This document shows, one piece after another, positions 46,004 through 59,574 of a stretch of 64,000 bases of DNA. The DNA lies in contig JANVCC010000062.1 in the NCBI GenBank assembly GCA_025345505.1, forward strand, positions 12,946,712-13,010,711, given 5' to 3'. The notes below the pieces were generated by a model. The model saw nothing but the letters and a program-made list of their open reading frames with translations. It was not told the DNA's origin and did no database searches. The stretch is from Todiramphus chloris collaris. Its lineage: Eukaryota > Chordata > Aves > Coraciiformes > Alcedinidae. How positions within the stretch are numbered: the first letter of the stretch is position 1; the number at the start of each line of letters is the position of its first letter. The position numbers and the translations under genes were made by a program.

Positions 46004-48885
46004 GGGCAATATTTTTATTTTCTTTCCTCATGCTCTGAGCACTCCTGGTGATTCACTGCTGTTTTACGATTATGAACACTAGGTGGGTATCTGTATGATG
46101 CCCAGTCTGGGTTTAGTCAGCACTACGGTGTGTATGTTTGAGTGTGCACCTCTCTGCTGAGAAAAACAAAAATGATTGGGGGAAAATGGGGAAATGAGTG
46201 AGAGAAACCCAGTGAAATCTGCACTCTGCTATTAGAAATGAATTCTTGCATCTTAAATGCAGCTTCCCTAGGCTTTCTGTGACTCCTCTCCCTGGGCTTA
46301 GAGTTACTTTAATCCAAATAACAATGTTACGGAATATCGAAAAGAGGCATTAAGCAAATTGAGATGTGTGGTAAAACAAATTTCATGGCAAGGTGTTCTT
46401 TTTTTGTTGGTATTTTTTTTCTACACTGAGAGTGCAACTCATACTTTTTTTCTTTTATTTTTCCTTTAATTAGCATTTTGGATCTTTATGGAAACTAACC
46501 TAATAACATCAGGGATCTTATTACAGATAGACCAACCAATGAATTTAAGCGGTTTCGGTTGCCTAACATCTCTCATTATAGTATTGTCTTAGTTAAATCA
46601 TGTTTTAACTGGTTTTGCTAATGACTTTTTGTCCTGGATATCTGTTGTAAGCTGTGTGTGAAAAAAGGAGTGAAGATGAGATAACTATTAGCTTGTTTAA
46701 GGATGTCCTTTCCTGTTCTTTGTCCCCTCTTAAATTCTTTCAGTAGCAAGGCTGAGACCCTGAGGGGCGTTTCAGTATTTTTCAGCACGTTTTTTTTTTT
46801 TTTTTTTTTTGAGTGGGCTAGGGAAGGCCTATCTTGGTTTCAGAAGGCTGTTAGCTGACTGTTGGAGTAATGTTCAAATTTGGAAACAACATCAAGTCTC
46901 TGAGTGGGACATAATTAAATATTTAGGTCTACTGAAGGTGGAGAAGTTTAAAACCAGACCCTTGTGCATTGCTTGTGCTCTGTGCTTACAGAGACTTCTT
47001 TGTTCTTTCCAGGTACGTTACTGCTCTGTGGAGTGCATAGCTTTCTTAAACTGTGTACAGCAACTGGACCCCTGTATTATCTGGGAGTAAGACATTTCAT
47101 TCCCTTGCAGCCAAAGAACAAAATTTAGGCTAAGTTTAGTTTTAATATTTAGCTTTTTCTCATTAGCCTCACCTGTCCATGTTTTATTTGTACATGCGTT
47201 GTGTTACTTTGGGTTTGGATGCTTCTTGCTTTGGGTAGTGAAGAGTATTAATTACTGTAACTTTTTTATCTTGGTAAGAGGAAAGCAGGCAGTGTGCTGT
47301 GCTTTGTGAGCTGGGGAAGCTCATGTTTCAGAAAAAGGCAGGTACTGATATCCTGTGAAGCTTTTATGGTGTTTCAGTGTGAAATTTATTATCTGTAAAT
47401 GTGTAAAAAGCTATATGTAAAATTAATGTTCTCCTTAAGGGAGCTGCTGTACTTTGCTATGATTGAGTGTAGAACCTTTGTAAAATTGAAAAATGGAACG
47501 TGGCTCATAGCCTGTTGGATAGAAGTGACAAGAATTCTAGGATTGGAGCTCAGTGTTTTCTGTACAGTCGTGGCAGTACTTAATTAACAATTTCTTGTTA
47601 TCCTGTGAAGGAGAAACCCTTCCCAGGTTGGTTTCTGTGTGTGGCAGTCATCTAGCTGTAGGAGTGATAGCGGAGTAAGCCGATTAGCATGATTGATACT
47701 GCATGTCAGGGGACTGGTGTAATGGGCTACCATTGAGACTGCATTGTGAAACCACACATGGATGAGGTAATCTCATTAGATGATTAAAACCTTTATTGAG
47801 TCTACCAGATTGCAGAGCTTTCAGTTGTATTGCTGTTGGGAACTGATGCTAAGTAGGTGCAGTGCTTTCCTTGCAGTGATGTTGAAATGGAAATCTCCCT
47901 GGGTTTTTCTCCTGGATGAAAGTCACGGCAGCTGGAGGCTGGTGAAGGATGTTCCATCTTTCTGTGTTTTAAAGTAAGATTCTGGATGATGGTGTCGTTT
48001 TCTTTTCAAGTCGGTGTCAGGCTTGTGCTAGGTACATCGTGCTTTGCTGTTCTTTGTGAAATTCTGTTGTATTCATGTTAAAGGGGTGTGTTTTGGCTTT
48101 GTGTAGTTTCCTCTATCCCTACAGCGAAGGGGGATATCGCAGGGCGTAAGACAGTTTTGTTTTTATCAAGTAACTGTGGTTTTTTTTCCCTGAAGGTTGG
48201 CTTTATCTTGACCTAGGATGGGGTGTAGTGAAAGTGGCACTCTTTGTCCTCATCTGCCCTGTTTACAGATAGGGTGGCAAGCAGTGTGTACTCAAAACTG
48301 GTGTTAAGCAGAAATCCAATCTGACTTGGTAATATGCTACAGGTTTTAAGGAGCTCATTGAAAAACACCCCTTTTCAGTTGAGCAGTAGTATACCTGACC
48401 AGTTGTATACCTGAGCTTTGGTTTTGGTAGCAATCTAAAATGAAAAAAACAATGTTTCTAGATCTGGAACTCCAGTGGTGCAGTATTTGTAATGCAAGGG
48501 TTACTAAACCAGAATTTTATAAGGTCCAGAGTGGTATTTTGAGACTGTCAGTAGCTAATGTTGCTGTATGGTTGGATTTGTCTGTATTAAAGAACAGCTG
48601 AGTTACTCTGTTGGACAGGGGATGCACAAAGACTAACAGAAGAAACATGTCTAATTCCACTGCATGTTGTGAGCAGTTGGGTCTGTTTCTGTTGCTTAAA
48701 GTACTATATGACATTAATAAGCACATATGCACATCCAGGGAGATAAAAGCCCAGATACTCTATTGTTTTGGCAAGGGAACCCTGGCAGTGTAATACCTCA
48801 TCAGCTCTGTTGTTGAATGTGGTCTATTTGTTCAGTAGTTCTGTAAGGAAGTGACTTTTGTTTAAAAGCCTCTTACTATCTTGTG

Positions 48886-48953
48886 TCAAAAAAATAAAAC
48901 AACAACAATAAAAAGCCCTAAAACCAAACCAAAACCAAACCCCACAACAACAG
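48886..48953. repeat. A/C-rich degenerate tract
   Basis: AAAAAAATAAAACAACAAC followed by AACCAAACC and CAAACCCC words. Confidence 0.75.
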
Positions 48954-50757
48954 TCAGTTCCAGCATATGAAGAAGTGGGGAAATATGCATACTGTGAGGA
49001 GAATGTTTTCACGTGTGTCTGACAAAAAAAAATGAAAACCCAAACTTGCGCAAGTTACTGACCAGTAACGGACAGCAGTACTCTGTGAAATGTGATCAGC
49101 AGAGCAAGTGCACACCATGTTTTCAGGTTTCATTTCCCTAGTTTAGTAAAACCAGCCTAACTTGGTGACGGGAGGCATCTCGTCTAATCGACTTCAAGGT
49201 TATTCTGGATATCAGTGATATGCAAATACGAGGCAGGCCAATAATGTATGCACAAAATCAAGTTGAGTTTCATCAAATATGAAGTGCTTAAGAAAACAAA
49301 TGAACTGGCAAGCATTGCAATTTGCATATTGTGTTGTGTTTTGGTTTTTGCCCCATTTAAACTGACCAAGCATTATTTTTTGTGTCATTAAGTATTTCCG
49401 TATAGTAAACTGAAGTGAATTACTTGACTGTTACTAAGCGTGTTATGTACAGGCATGGAAGTGTTTTCCATTTCTACTTCAACGTGCTCTCCAAGTGTGC
49501 TGGCTGAACTGAAGTATGTCAACTTGTCCTATTCACAGGCCTGGGTCAAGTCATGATGTTGCTGGAGATGTCTGAGGGCACTCAGCAGTTCTACTTTGCA
49601 GTTACTTTTTACTTTATAGGCAAAGCAAGGCCTTGGTACACAGCTGTATTTTGCCAGTGAAGGATCTGTTCCTCTGAATAGAATTTAGTATTATGGACTA
49701 TTTCCAGCTAAACAAGGCAAGTATTTTGATTATGAAAATAGAAACCTCCTTTGTTGGTATGACTTCAGCCCAACTTACTCTTTCCAGAGTGTCTGCTGTG
49801 AACTGAGGAGAGCAAATCTTAAATGAGAAATTTCCCAAGGCCCTTTTCAAAGACAATGAGTTACTGGCTTTACTTCTCCATGTGGTTTTCTTCTTTCTGC
49901 ATGTTGGGTCCACTTAGGAGATGGAACTCACAGTACTGGTATCTTGGCCCTGTTAGCTGCTAGAACAGATAAGTGACTTCAGGTACACCAAGACTGAGTG
50001 TAAACTAGGGAAAGTAATCCAGGATTGTATTTATTACTCTGCCATTCTTATTTAAAAGTTGTAACTCTCTTTCTGCTTACATAGGCTCATGGTACTATCT
50101 GAAAAATCCATAATATTTGTTGGTACATATACTTGCTTTCAATTCTGTGTCTGTAAACTGAGTACTTTGGTAAACAACTGTAAATAAACTGTCTAAAAAC
50201 ATCTCTCCTTTGAATGAAATGACGGGAAAAATATCTTTATTTAATGTAATTTTTTAGAGCAATATTGGGTGGAATGAAGATGTGGGTCTCTGGCAGAAGA
50301 GAGGGTGGTAAGTCTGAGCCCTTCTTATTAGAGATCAAGTGGGAGATCTGGACTACCCCGTAAAGTATATGTTGTCCTTATTCTTTGTTCATAAAGAAAA
50401 CAAATAGTTTTCTCTGAGTGAAATTGTGCTGATGGTAATTTGTGCTTTGAGCACTAATATTCCTTTCACCATTGGATATCTATACCCGGTATTTCTTTTG
50501 TTTCTTTTGCTTTGAGTCAGGCATGTTGATGGAAACTGCTTGAAATACCTGTCTCTGCATGAAATGTTCAGGAGTTATTTTGCCAAAGAATATCAACAAA
50601 CTTGAGGGGTTTTTTTGTTGTTTTTGGTTGGTTTTTTTTTTTAAGAAACCTGGTCTTAAATTAGTGTGTTCACAACATATTTTGCTCCAGTGTTGTTCTG
50701 TGCTGTTTTCTTCCTTCCTGCTCCCTCTCCATAACAGCTTGATGGGTGAACCCGAGC

Positions 50758-50786
50758 AGCAGCTTGTGTTCTACAGCTTGTGTTCT
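50758..50786 (+). repeat. Two-copy 14-nt tandem duplication
   Basis: CAGCTTGTGTTCTA occurs twice in direct succession, a recent-looking slip or templated duplication. Confidence 0.85.
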
Positions 50787-51226
50787 ACCTCTTTGCTGTT
50801 TCTTTTGTAATCTGTTTGTTGAGCTGGCTGGCCTGCCTCCAGAAGTGCATGAGCGTGTTTATACATCTCGCCTAACAATAGTATCATAACACCAATTTGT
50901 TTAACCTGGGCTGGAAATAACAGTCTAAATACTGTGCATCAAAGAGATTTGTATTTGCTTCTCTACCCTGTCAGCTCACTTGTGTCAGTAAAATCACAGG
51001 CAGTTCTTTTACATTGGCTGGGAATTTTATCAGTTGGGTTGGTATGATGCAATATCTCTCTCAAATGCTTATAGGAGTTCGGCTACAGTTTCTGCTGCAA
51101 GCAGCATCGCGTGCTGTCATCACCTTGCTCAGGCAGGGGTGTTTAATTTCTATGTCTAGTTCTAGCACACATTTATCGTAGAAGATCATCTGTCCCTGCT
51201 GCTTTGGGGAGCAGATTCATATAGCT

Positions 51227-51289
51227 GTATGTGTGTGTGTTTATGTATGTGTGTGTGTGTGTATATATATATATACACACACATATATA
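51227..51289. repeat. TG/TA/CA compound microsatellite with perfect palindrome
   Basis: A TG tract, then TA, then CA. The central 30 bp (51254-51283) are a perfect palindrome of TG, TA and AC units and could extrude as a cruciform. Mutation rate is probably high. Confidence 0.92.
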
Positions 51290-53762
51290 GCAAACTGTTC
51301 AACTAGTCACCTCTGCTTTTATTGCGTTATTTGAGCAGAGTTGAGAGGTGGAAAGTGCACAATTCATACTGGTTATGCTTATTTGTTAGTCACAAAGTGG
51401 CTCACAGACTGATTGATGAGCATGTTTTGGTTAAGGTGCCCAGACTTTGGTATAAGTTACTGTTAGTATGTTTGAATTCAGTGACTTTTATCACCAAAAT
51501 GGTTTTCCTATGGGTTGAAACAGTGTGGTGTCCATCGGTAACCGATGTGAGGTGTCCTAGCAGTGTTTAGACTTTAACGTCCCCCAGGGCCTCATCTTGC
51601 AAGTTGGTATTTTCTTGGGGGGAAGCAAGGCATGGTTTTGAACCAAAATTGAGTGATACGAAACTTTAAACGCTCTTGCTTTATCATCCCATCCTCAAAA
51701 TCTTTAATCTTTACTGTGAGTGATAAAATTTTGCTTTAGTAACACCTGAGTTGACTTGCCCAATCCATTTAAATCTGCTTTGTTTTCTCTGAAAAACTTT
51801 TATAATGGAGGGTAAGAATGGACATTCCCGCCTCTCTGAAATATCAGCGTCTTATCAAAAGGGAGAGTGTATTTGTTTCCATATCTTTGGCCTCCCTGGT
51901 TATCAAGAAAAACGAGTGCTCTCAAAACATGTAGTATCTTCAGTCAAGTGCCACCTGCCTGATAGGGAGCTGCCTGCAGCAGTACAAATAATGTGACGTT
52001 AGTAGGTGTCTTGTCTCGGCAGCTGTTGACAGTGAAGACACAATCCTCCTACAGCCTTGGTTTCTAAAATTATGGTTTGACATTGTTGTTATTTGGGTCT
52101 TACCAGTTTTTCTGTCACGACTCCTGTTGTGAATAAGCAGCTTCAGCTCTGCAGTGTTCTAGAAGGAAGAGGCTTGCAGCAGAGGCAAAACCGATGCGTT
52201 TGTACGTGAAGGTCAGCGGAGTATTGTTCGGAGTAGATGTTCAAATTTCTTTCCTGTACTTTGTATTACCCTTTCAGGTCTGGGAAGGAGGGTAGATAAC
52301 GGGCTGTACAAGTAGGGGAGCCATCCACTTGGAGATTTCAGTGTGTTCCTCACATCTGTTTATCTTTCAGGGTAAGTGGGAGCCTAGGAAACTAGAGTGA
52401 GACCTGATACTGATGTACAAATGCACTCCTCTGCCACATCTCACCAGTTTGAAGCAGAACCCTGTGCCCTCCCTTGTATCAGTGCTGGTGAGCAGGAGGA
52501 CCTGGTGTGAGCAGCACCTGGCGTGACTGGCAGCATCCCTGTTGCCATGCTGTACCCCACTGACAAGTGGATCCTTGTCACACAACTTAGTACAGGTGGC
52601 ATTGGAATTCCCTAGGGGAGAAAGGACTTCGGGTGCTCCTGTGAGTGGTGGGGGAAACGAGAAAATTCCTTTTTGTTTGTTAGAAGTTTGATATGTTGTT
52701 ACAGTGACATATTATTTTTTTTTTTAATATATATCTGTGTTTAAAAAGAGATTATACCAGTTGCGTATCTTACTGGGTTCATATAAATGGTGTTGTGATA
52801 TATATTTTCTAAGAGTTAGAATAGGTTGTACAAGGAATTAAATCTTGTTTCTGATTTCATGCCTCTAGCAGTTGCCCCGAAGCTTTTCCCATTTTAAGGG
52901 TTAAAAAATATCTTTAGAAATAGAATTCCCTTTTTCAGTGTCATTACGATACATATGCTGAAAAATCATTAGTGTTAACAGCAAATCTGGCAGTCGTCAT
53001 TATTCATAAAGAGCTCCAGGATGAAAGGGGTTAAGAGTTCAGACAGTACCTGCTGAGGTAGGTTGTTTTGTTAATTTGAGGTTATCAGCTATTAAAAATA
53101 TTTTCCAACTGGTACACGTGTACCTTATAATTCTGTTATATGACAAACAAAATGGAGAAAAACATGTTTTTCCCTTTCCAGAATTACATTGTTCCTGAAG
53201 TGCTGGCAGTAGTAAGAGCTTCCAGTCAGTAAACAAAGTAGATGCTCTTTAGATGTATAGAGAGCCAGTAACTAAAGTAACAGGGAGTCCAGTTTTAGTT
53301 TAAAAGTTATACAGTTTCATAATAAGTGTAAACGCTCCCAAGAAGGTGTAAAAAGCAGTTGGATAATGCAGTGCTGCTTTTCATGTCTAAGAGCCAAGCT
53401 TAAAAACATGAAGTACTTTGCAAGCCAGATAAAGTAAAGGGACTGTAACACTTGAATCTGCTAGAACTACAAAATAAATAATAAAGGTCTGATAGGGTTT
53501 ATGTTCTTACAGCAGTGGTGGTTTACCGGTAGATGTTTTGTTTCATTTCATCTTTTTAATGTTTTTCTCTATTCTGTGATGTGATCTGATACAAATGAAG
53601 ACATGAACAATGTCACTGTACTGAGCAAACAGCAGGGTAATTGTTCTCTTTTTATCTGCTGCACAGAGGAGGAGGGGAATAGTTTGTGATGAGATCAGAA
53701 ATTCTAGACAGTCTGTCTTTTCCATGATTCTCTTAGTTACTCATCAGAAGGATGCTGTTATT

Positions 53763-53812
53763 AAAAAGAACATCAACAACAAAAAAAACCCAAGCCAACC
53801 CCCCAAAAAGAT
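53763..53812. repeat. A/C-rich degenerate tract
   Basis: AAAAAGAACATCAACAAC followed by A8, CCC and CCAACCCCCC-like words. Confidence 0.7.
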
Positions 53813-56678
53813 AAGTATTTAAAAGAAGAAAACCTTCTCGGCACGAGGAGGTGGAGATGAATGCCGATACTTAATGTCTTGAGTTTCTGGCTCTTTGCTG
53901 GATTACAAAGGTGATCTTAAAGGGGTCTTTGCTTCATCTTGTTCTTTATCCAAAGAAATGCCTGGCATGAGAATTGCATTTTCAGTGCATTTTATGCCAC
54001 TTAAATTATTTATCCTCCAATGATAACTAAAGATGTTTGTATTCATCATCTGTCCAGATGGGCAAAATATGACCTTTCTTACGATGCTAAGATGAAGCCT
54101 TAGATGTGGGATGATTTTAACTGGGCTGAATGTGAAACACTGGCCCTTTGGTAAACTAAATGCCCTTTGTTTGTTAGGTGGTGAGATGCAGGGAGCTGTT
54201 CAGCTGGGAGCTGCAGCACAGCTGTGGTAGCTGGCCTTGGACAGTAGGACTGACAAACAAGTTCCTTCTTTCATCATACAGCTACATAAAGATATTCCTT
54301 TTCTGTGTTGGTTTACTTTTTGCCATATGATAGTCACAGCAAAAGAATATTAGTGAAAAGGACGAGAGCTGTGCAGTCAGGTTTCTCCCAGCCATTGTTG
54401 AAGGCAATGCTTTATTTTTAGAGAAAACCACATAAAGCTTCTGATCTTTTTACTTAAACTAAACATGTAAACTTAATTCAAGGTGAGTCTGGGAACAAGC
54501 ATGTTTATGTCGGCCACCTTGGAGTTGTTTTATTCCCCCCCCAGCCCAGTTCCATATGTGCTAACTCCTTGATTTACTGAATTTTTATGAAAGCTGCTTG
54601 GACCCTGGGGGCTGGCCATTAATTTTAGGCTATTGTGTGAATGCTAAGTACTTAAAAATAGTTATGGAGCCAACCTTGCTTCCTCTGAGGGTTTATCAGT
54701 TGGAAGCATCTTCTTTTTAATCCTATGTGCAAGCAAAGACCTCTCTGGATTGATGATTTGATCTGTATAATGGAAAATCTAGACAGGATATCCTTTCTCT
54801 GTTATTCCTTGGTGTGATGGCATCAGGTTGTGTTTCAAAATGGGGGAAGGGAAAAGGAGGATCCTATAGCAGACAAAGTGGTTTCAAGGGACTCTTAACC
54901 GGCAGGCTTGCAGAGAACCTCCTATTTACTCTTTTTGTTGAACTACTTGTACTTTAAGCTACTATTATAACTTGTTAGTGGCTGCCATGCTCAAAAGGTT
55001 GCTTGTGTGCAATATGGATGCCTTATATTTGGAAGCTGTTGTGAATACCATGCTGAAATACATCATGAGGGGCTTTTCTGTAGTTATTTTGAGGACTCGC
55101 AGACCTTGATGAAGCTGCGTTGACAGGCTAGATCCAGTCTTAGCCTGTAGAAATGTGGTGCCTGAACTTTCCTTCTTAAGAAAAGAGTATTTCTGGTGTA
55201 ATTCCATGAGTAAAATGTCTCTAAAACCAAGCAGCGGCTAATGTGCAATAGAAGTTTAGTGGATGCTTGATGAAGTATGTGCGTGGGGTGGTAAACGTAC
55301 TCAAAATGATGCTGGAACATGATTCTGACCTTGCAGTTTGGTGTGCTTGTAACTATTCAACTGAAATACTCTTTGCCTGAAATTTTGTTTCGTCTTTACA
55401 AGGCAGAGGACATAAGCAGCTGTTGTGATTGTGAAAGAGCCTTTGATTTACTTGTCTTGTTGAAAAAGAGATAAGTGGCACTGAGCCTTTATTCCCCCTG
55501 CAGTTTCCTCCTCCAGAAAACACTGATGAGCTCTTTTACGAGAGGTGAGTCCCTCTCTGAGTTTAGTTCATTCTGCTCTTATCACCGTGACCTGTATGTG
55601 TTGTGGTGTAACCGCAAAGGAGGAACCCCAGGGCTTTGGGGAGGCATGATAGAGACAGGACGTGGTTGTGGGTTTGCCAAGTAATAATCAGGTGGTGCTT
55701 GGGGTGCAAGATGGAAAAACACTAAAACTAATAAATATTAGTGCTTTAATTGCCAATCTGGACTTTGGAATGTGTAACCCTCAAGTGTTCATGCCAAGAT
55801 GTTAGTACAATGTAAAGCACGTGAATTTTCTGCTGGTAATGAAGATATCTGTGGCATCATTGCTGGGGCTTTTCCTTGAGCAGAAGATACAGATCCTTCC
55901 TTCTACATCACAAAGCACACTTCGAATTAGCAAAGGTCCTTTCCATGTTACCAAATAGTTCTGTGAATTTCCATCACCACGATGGGTTTTTTTATAGCTT
56001 TAACTGCTGTTTAAACAGACTGCTGGTTGCATTTCTTACCAGAATGGCTTTTTTTTTTTCCTCTGGGATATATAATTACACCTATTATTGATCCAAAAGC
56101 TCAAATAATTGAAGATATTTGAAAAACCAACCTACCAAAACGTAATTTTGCAAGAAACCTGTACTACTATTGTTTATACTGTTGGAAAATTAAGTTCATT
56201 GTATATGGTAGCCTAATGACTATGACTTAAATGCAGAATCTCAACATAGGCAGGAATTTGTACCTCACTGTTCTTCGTAGTGTGTTTCACACTTCTTAGC
56301 CTCATTCTACCTAGGATCTCTAACAAATGTTTTAAGCCTATGTAGATGATGTGTTTTAAGCAACTGTGGCAAAACCAAAGCAAGGGAAGTTTTTCAACTC
56401 TTAAGCCCACCCCTCATGTATTAAATCATCTGAAACCTTACAATTGCTGTTATTTTCAGTCTATTGTGTCTGCTTCCTGTTGGTCAAAGGTTATGAGGAT
56501 AGGGTGGTGTAGTGTGCGGTGGGAAGCCGGCAGGAAAAAGAAAGCTTTGCTTATTTTGGGGTAGACACAACTACAGAAATGGGAAGGACATTGCTTAAGT
56601 TTTCTGAAGACTTGAAGAGGTAAACTAGGAAAAAAAACCCTGTTCTTGATGTTGTTTACTTTTCTTCTTTGTAATTAG

Positions 56679-56699
56679 GTACATGGACAATGAATTGGA
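56679..56699 (+). other. 21-nt microexon-like unit
   Basis: A pyrimidine-rich stretch ending TTCTTCTTTGTAATTAG precedes 21 nt, followed at once by GTAAGTAAA, a near-perfect donor. In one frame it would encode YMDNEL; in the phase set by GAB1 exon 1 it would meet TGA after four codons (a poison exon). Chance pairing of sites is possible in 50 kb of intron. Confidence 0.2.
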
Positions 56700-57084
56700 G
56701 TAAGTAAACAGGGGCTTCCTTAAAGAATGCTACCTTATGGCTTGAAAAATGGTTTTTAATTCAAAAAGAGCTGTATTTTTTTGTTTCGATTTACAAGTTG
56801 CATCAGTCAGTTCTGTTTGTGAAGCATAAGCCTAATCCTCTACCTGTTTGTTCGCTTGTATCACTAACTCAAGAAAGGAAAGCAAAATAAAGAGAGAAAA
56901 AAGAAAAATGTTTTATGCCACAAAGTGCAAGTAGAAGCTGTGTGACGTATTGCTTCAGTACGTTACAGGCATACATGGGCATGCGTAGGTGTGTTACTAC
57001 AGCTGAGAGGGTTTGTACACTTAGTTTATCTTAATATTTGTATCACTACTGAAGAACCATCTCTAATTTCTTGGCTGTTAAAGC

Positions 57085-57240
57085 AGCAGCGCTGAGCACT
57101 TGAGTATTGTCAACAGGAGGCTTGCAGCGCGGAGCCGCCAGCAGACGCTGGCTGCCCGGTGCTTGGTTCTGGCGCTCGGGTTCCTCTGGCGAGGCAGCGC
57201 AGCCTTCCTGGTGAGAAACAGTGGCGAGGCTGCTCGGGGG
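57085..57240. promoter_or_regulatory. Isolated CpG-rich patch with splice-donor consensus
   Basis: About 150 bp hold roughly a dozen CpG, far more than flanking intron, and CTTCCTG|GTGAGA at 57210/57211 is a good donor. This could be an alternative first exon or small CpG-rich enhancer. No in-frame ATG upstream of the donor gives a convincing peptide. Confirmation needs transcript or methylation data. Confidence 0.3.
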
Positions 57241-57788
57241 ACTTGGTCTCAACAAATTCTTTTTCAGAAGGATGCTTTGACGTGGGGAAGAAAAAGATTA
57301 ATTAACTGGTTGTGGGTGTTAAATTTTATGGAGCTGTTGATGATAATACTCTATGGGATGAGGGCACTGGTGCAGTCTAGGAACAATAGAAAACTTTTTT
57401 TTTGGAGTTGATGAGAGCAAGAGGAGGGTTTGTAAGCTAATGGAAGTAATTAACCCAAAGCATCTTAATTTTCAAGTGTGGTGGGACGTAGCTGAATTTG
57501 CTGTTAGTATGTGATGTATCTGGTTAAATTTCCTAACCATTTTGTTACTACCAGTGAGTTACTTTAATCTAGGAGTATACTGTTTGCAGTGTTCAAGAAA
57601 CTGTATTTTTGTTATAGCAGGCATTCAGCTTAATGAACATTGTAAAAGCAATTTATATATCATGATGTCTTACAAATGATTTTGCCTTTGTGCTTGTTGA
57701 TTTTGAAATGGATTTTTCTCTTGAGTATTTTAGTTCAATTCAGAAAAAAAGTGCTGAGCCTAGTTGGTAAATATTCTTGGTCATGGAT

Positions 57789-57791
<3 letters not shown>

Positions 57792-57835
<44 letters not shown>
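57792..57835. repeat. (GT)n(TA)n compound microsatellite
   Basis: About 15 GT units followed by about 7 TA units. Confidence 0.95.
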
Positions 57836-58842
57836 CAGACACAATGCTGAGTTTTATCTTAGTTTTTACTTTTCTCTTAGCTGCTCTTCTTGCCATACCT
57901 GCATGTTCGGTTCATGCACATTGCAGACCTGATGATTTGTAATGGAAAAGCTAGTAATTTTGGTCCTGAAATGTAAACACTGGGCATGCCCTTACTAATT
58001 CTTCCCCTTTCCTTGAATAAGGAATTCCTTGCAGTGCTTCATGGTATTTAAAAAGTCCTGTGTTGCTTCTCCCTGTAACACCTTGGCAGAACAATAGATT
58101 TCCTTGAGCTCTCCCTTTACTCTGAGTGAAGTGGCTTGAGTCAGTATCGGTCCTTTCCTGGCTGTAACAGTGGCCAACTCAGTTACCGAAGAGCCTTCTG
58201 CTTTGCTCTACAGATACTTGATTTGCAGAGATGTCAGGTAGTGTACAGCCTTGCTCTTGCTAGGAACGTGTAAGGATGGAGTGTCCGCGTGTCCCGAGTT
58301 CAGTTGGCAGGGATTATTTAAAATATTGTCTGGAGTTTTCTTTGGAGACTTTTCTGTGTGCGTTAATGGTCGTGCCAGAGCCTCTTGATGCATACAACTA
58401 GGAGCTTAAACCAGGCTAGTTAGTTGGGAGGCAATTTGTAGAAATTATGGGTTAGCTTCACACTGTTCTCCTTAATTCATCATTCCCTATTGAAGTTGGA
58501 GAAACTGCTGCTTCTGTAGCTCAAATCCCCTTTCTTTTATGGGGAGTACAAAACACAGTATTTAAGCCTGTGAATATTGTGTTAGGAGATGATGTGCAGA
58601 ATGCCTGGCCTCTCATCTGGAAAAATCTCTGTTTTGTATGCAGCATGAGCATGCTTGAGTGATCCAAACGTGAGGCAGTGAAGCGTGGGGTGTACGTTTG
58701 TTGAAACTGCAATGTCCTTTAAAGGATCCAACATAACATCAGGAACTGCATGGTTTTACTTAGTTCTAGTGTCTTGCTTTTCCTTGTATATAAGCCTTTC
58801 ACAGATGTTGAGGATAGAAATCTACAGAGGCAAGTAAGCAGC

Positions 58843-58909
58843 AAAAAAAACAAACAACAAAAATTTAAAAAAATCCCCAAGCAAACATAACAAACAAACC
58901 AAAACAGCA
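58843..58909. repeat. A/C-rich degenerate tract
   Basis: A8 with CAAACAACAAAAA, CCCC and CAAACAAACC words. It is the first of a dense series up to 63.2 kb. Confidence 0.75.
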
Positions 58910-59432
58910 ACTCTGTGAATGTGTGCAAATTATTATAAAAAGCAGTTGGCTTGTGCTCTGGAAGAATGGGGATTTTTCACACCTTGTTACAAACACCACT
59001 GCAAAATGACTGTCCTAGAAAATGAGAAATGAATAGACAAAAATAAGCAGTTGAAATATTTCACCCCTGGCAATTAGTGGGAAAGCAGCTCTTGCTATCA
59101 ATTGAACGTAGGTTTGAATTTTCAGGTTCGAATTTATTGTGTCTTTATAAATCCTAACTTTTTTTCTTCTTTTCTGTGTATTGCTCTCATGTAGCTGGTC
59201 ACAGTGGAACTCCAACCAAACCGCGTGGCTGGTGTCTTGTTGGACTTGTCCTGCTAAGGGGGTCTTGTCAGCACTGTAGTAATCATTGTGAAAAGCAATA
59301 TGCAGACACTTCATAAAAAACCAAAAGAGCAGAACCTACCCTGAATGTTTTGCTTTCTTAGATTAAGACTTTCTGGGGGGAATGACTTTTAATGAGGAGC
59401 TGATGAAAAGACTGCAGCAACTTTAAAAAAAA

Positions 59433-59542
59433 GGGGGGGGGGGGGGACATGACCAAAACACAACCAAAACAACAAAAACACAAAAACACAGCAACCAACA
59501 AAAGGCCAACCAAAAAAACCCCTACAAACTAACAAACAACCC
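59433..59542. repeat. G14 run followed by an A/C-rich tract
   Basis: A8 then 14 G, then about 90 nt of CAAAACAC, ACAACCAAAA and CCAACC words. It bounds the left side of a segment of about 930 bp whose right side is a T-run plus A/C tract at 60478. Confidence 0.8.
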
Positions 59543-59574
59543 TTTGTTTGATGAATAGACAAAACCATTACTTT

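Larger units (their letters stand above)
46004..51226. other. GAB1: Intron 1 stretch without recognisable genes
   Basis: AT-rich intronic DNA with poly-T at 46791-46810, an A/C tract at 48886 and a 14-nt tandem duplication at 50758. No assignable coding frame or RNA gene. Confidence 0.55.

Noticed and set aside
56672..56710. GAB1 exon 2
   Set aside because: The unit is only 21 nt and does not encode the expected AWKRRWFV PH-domain sequence.
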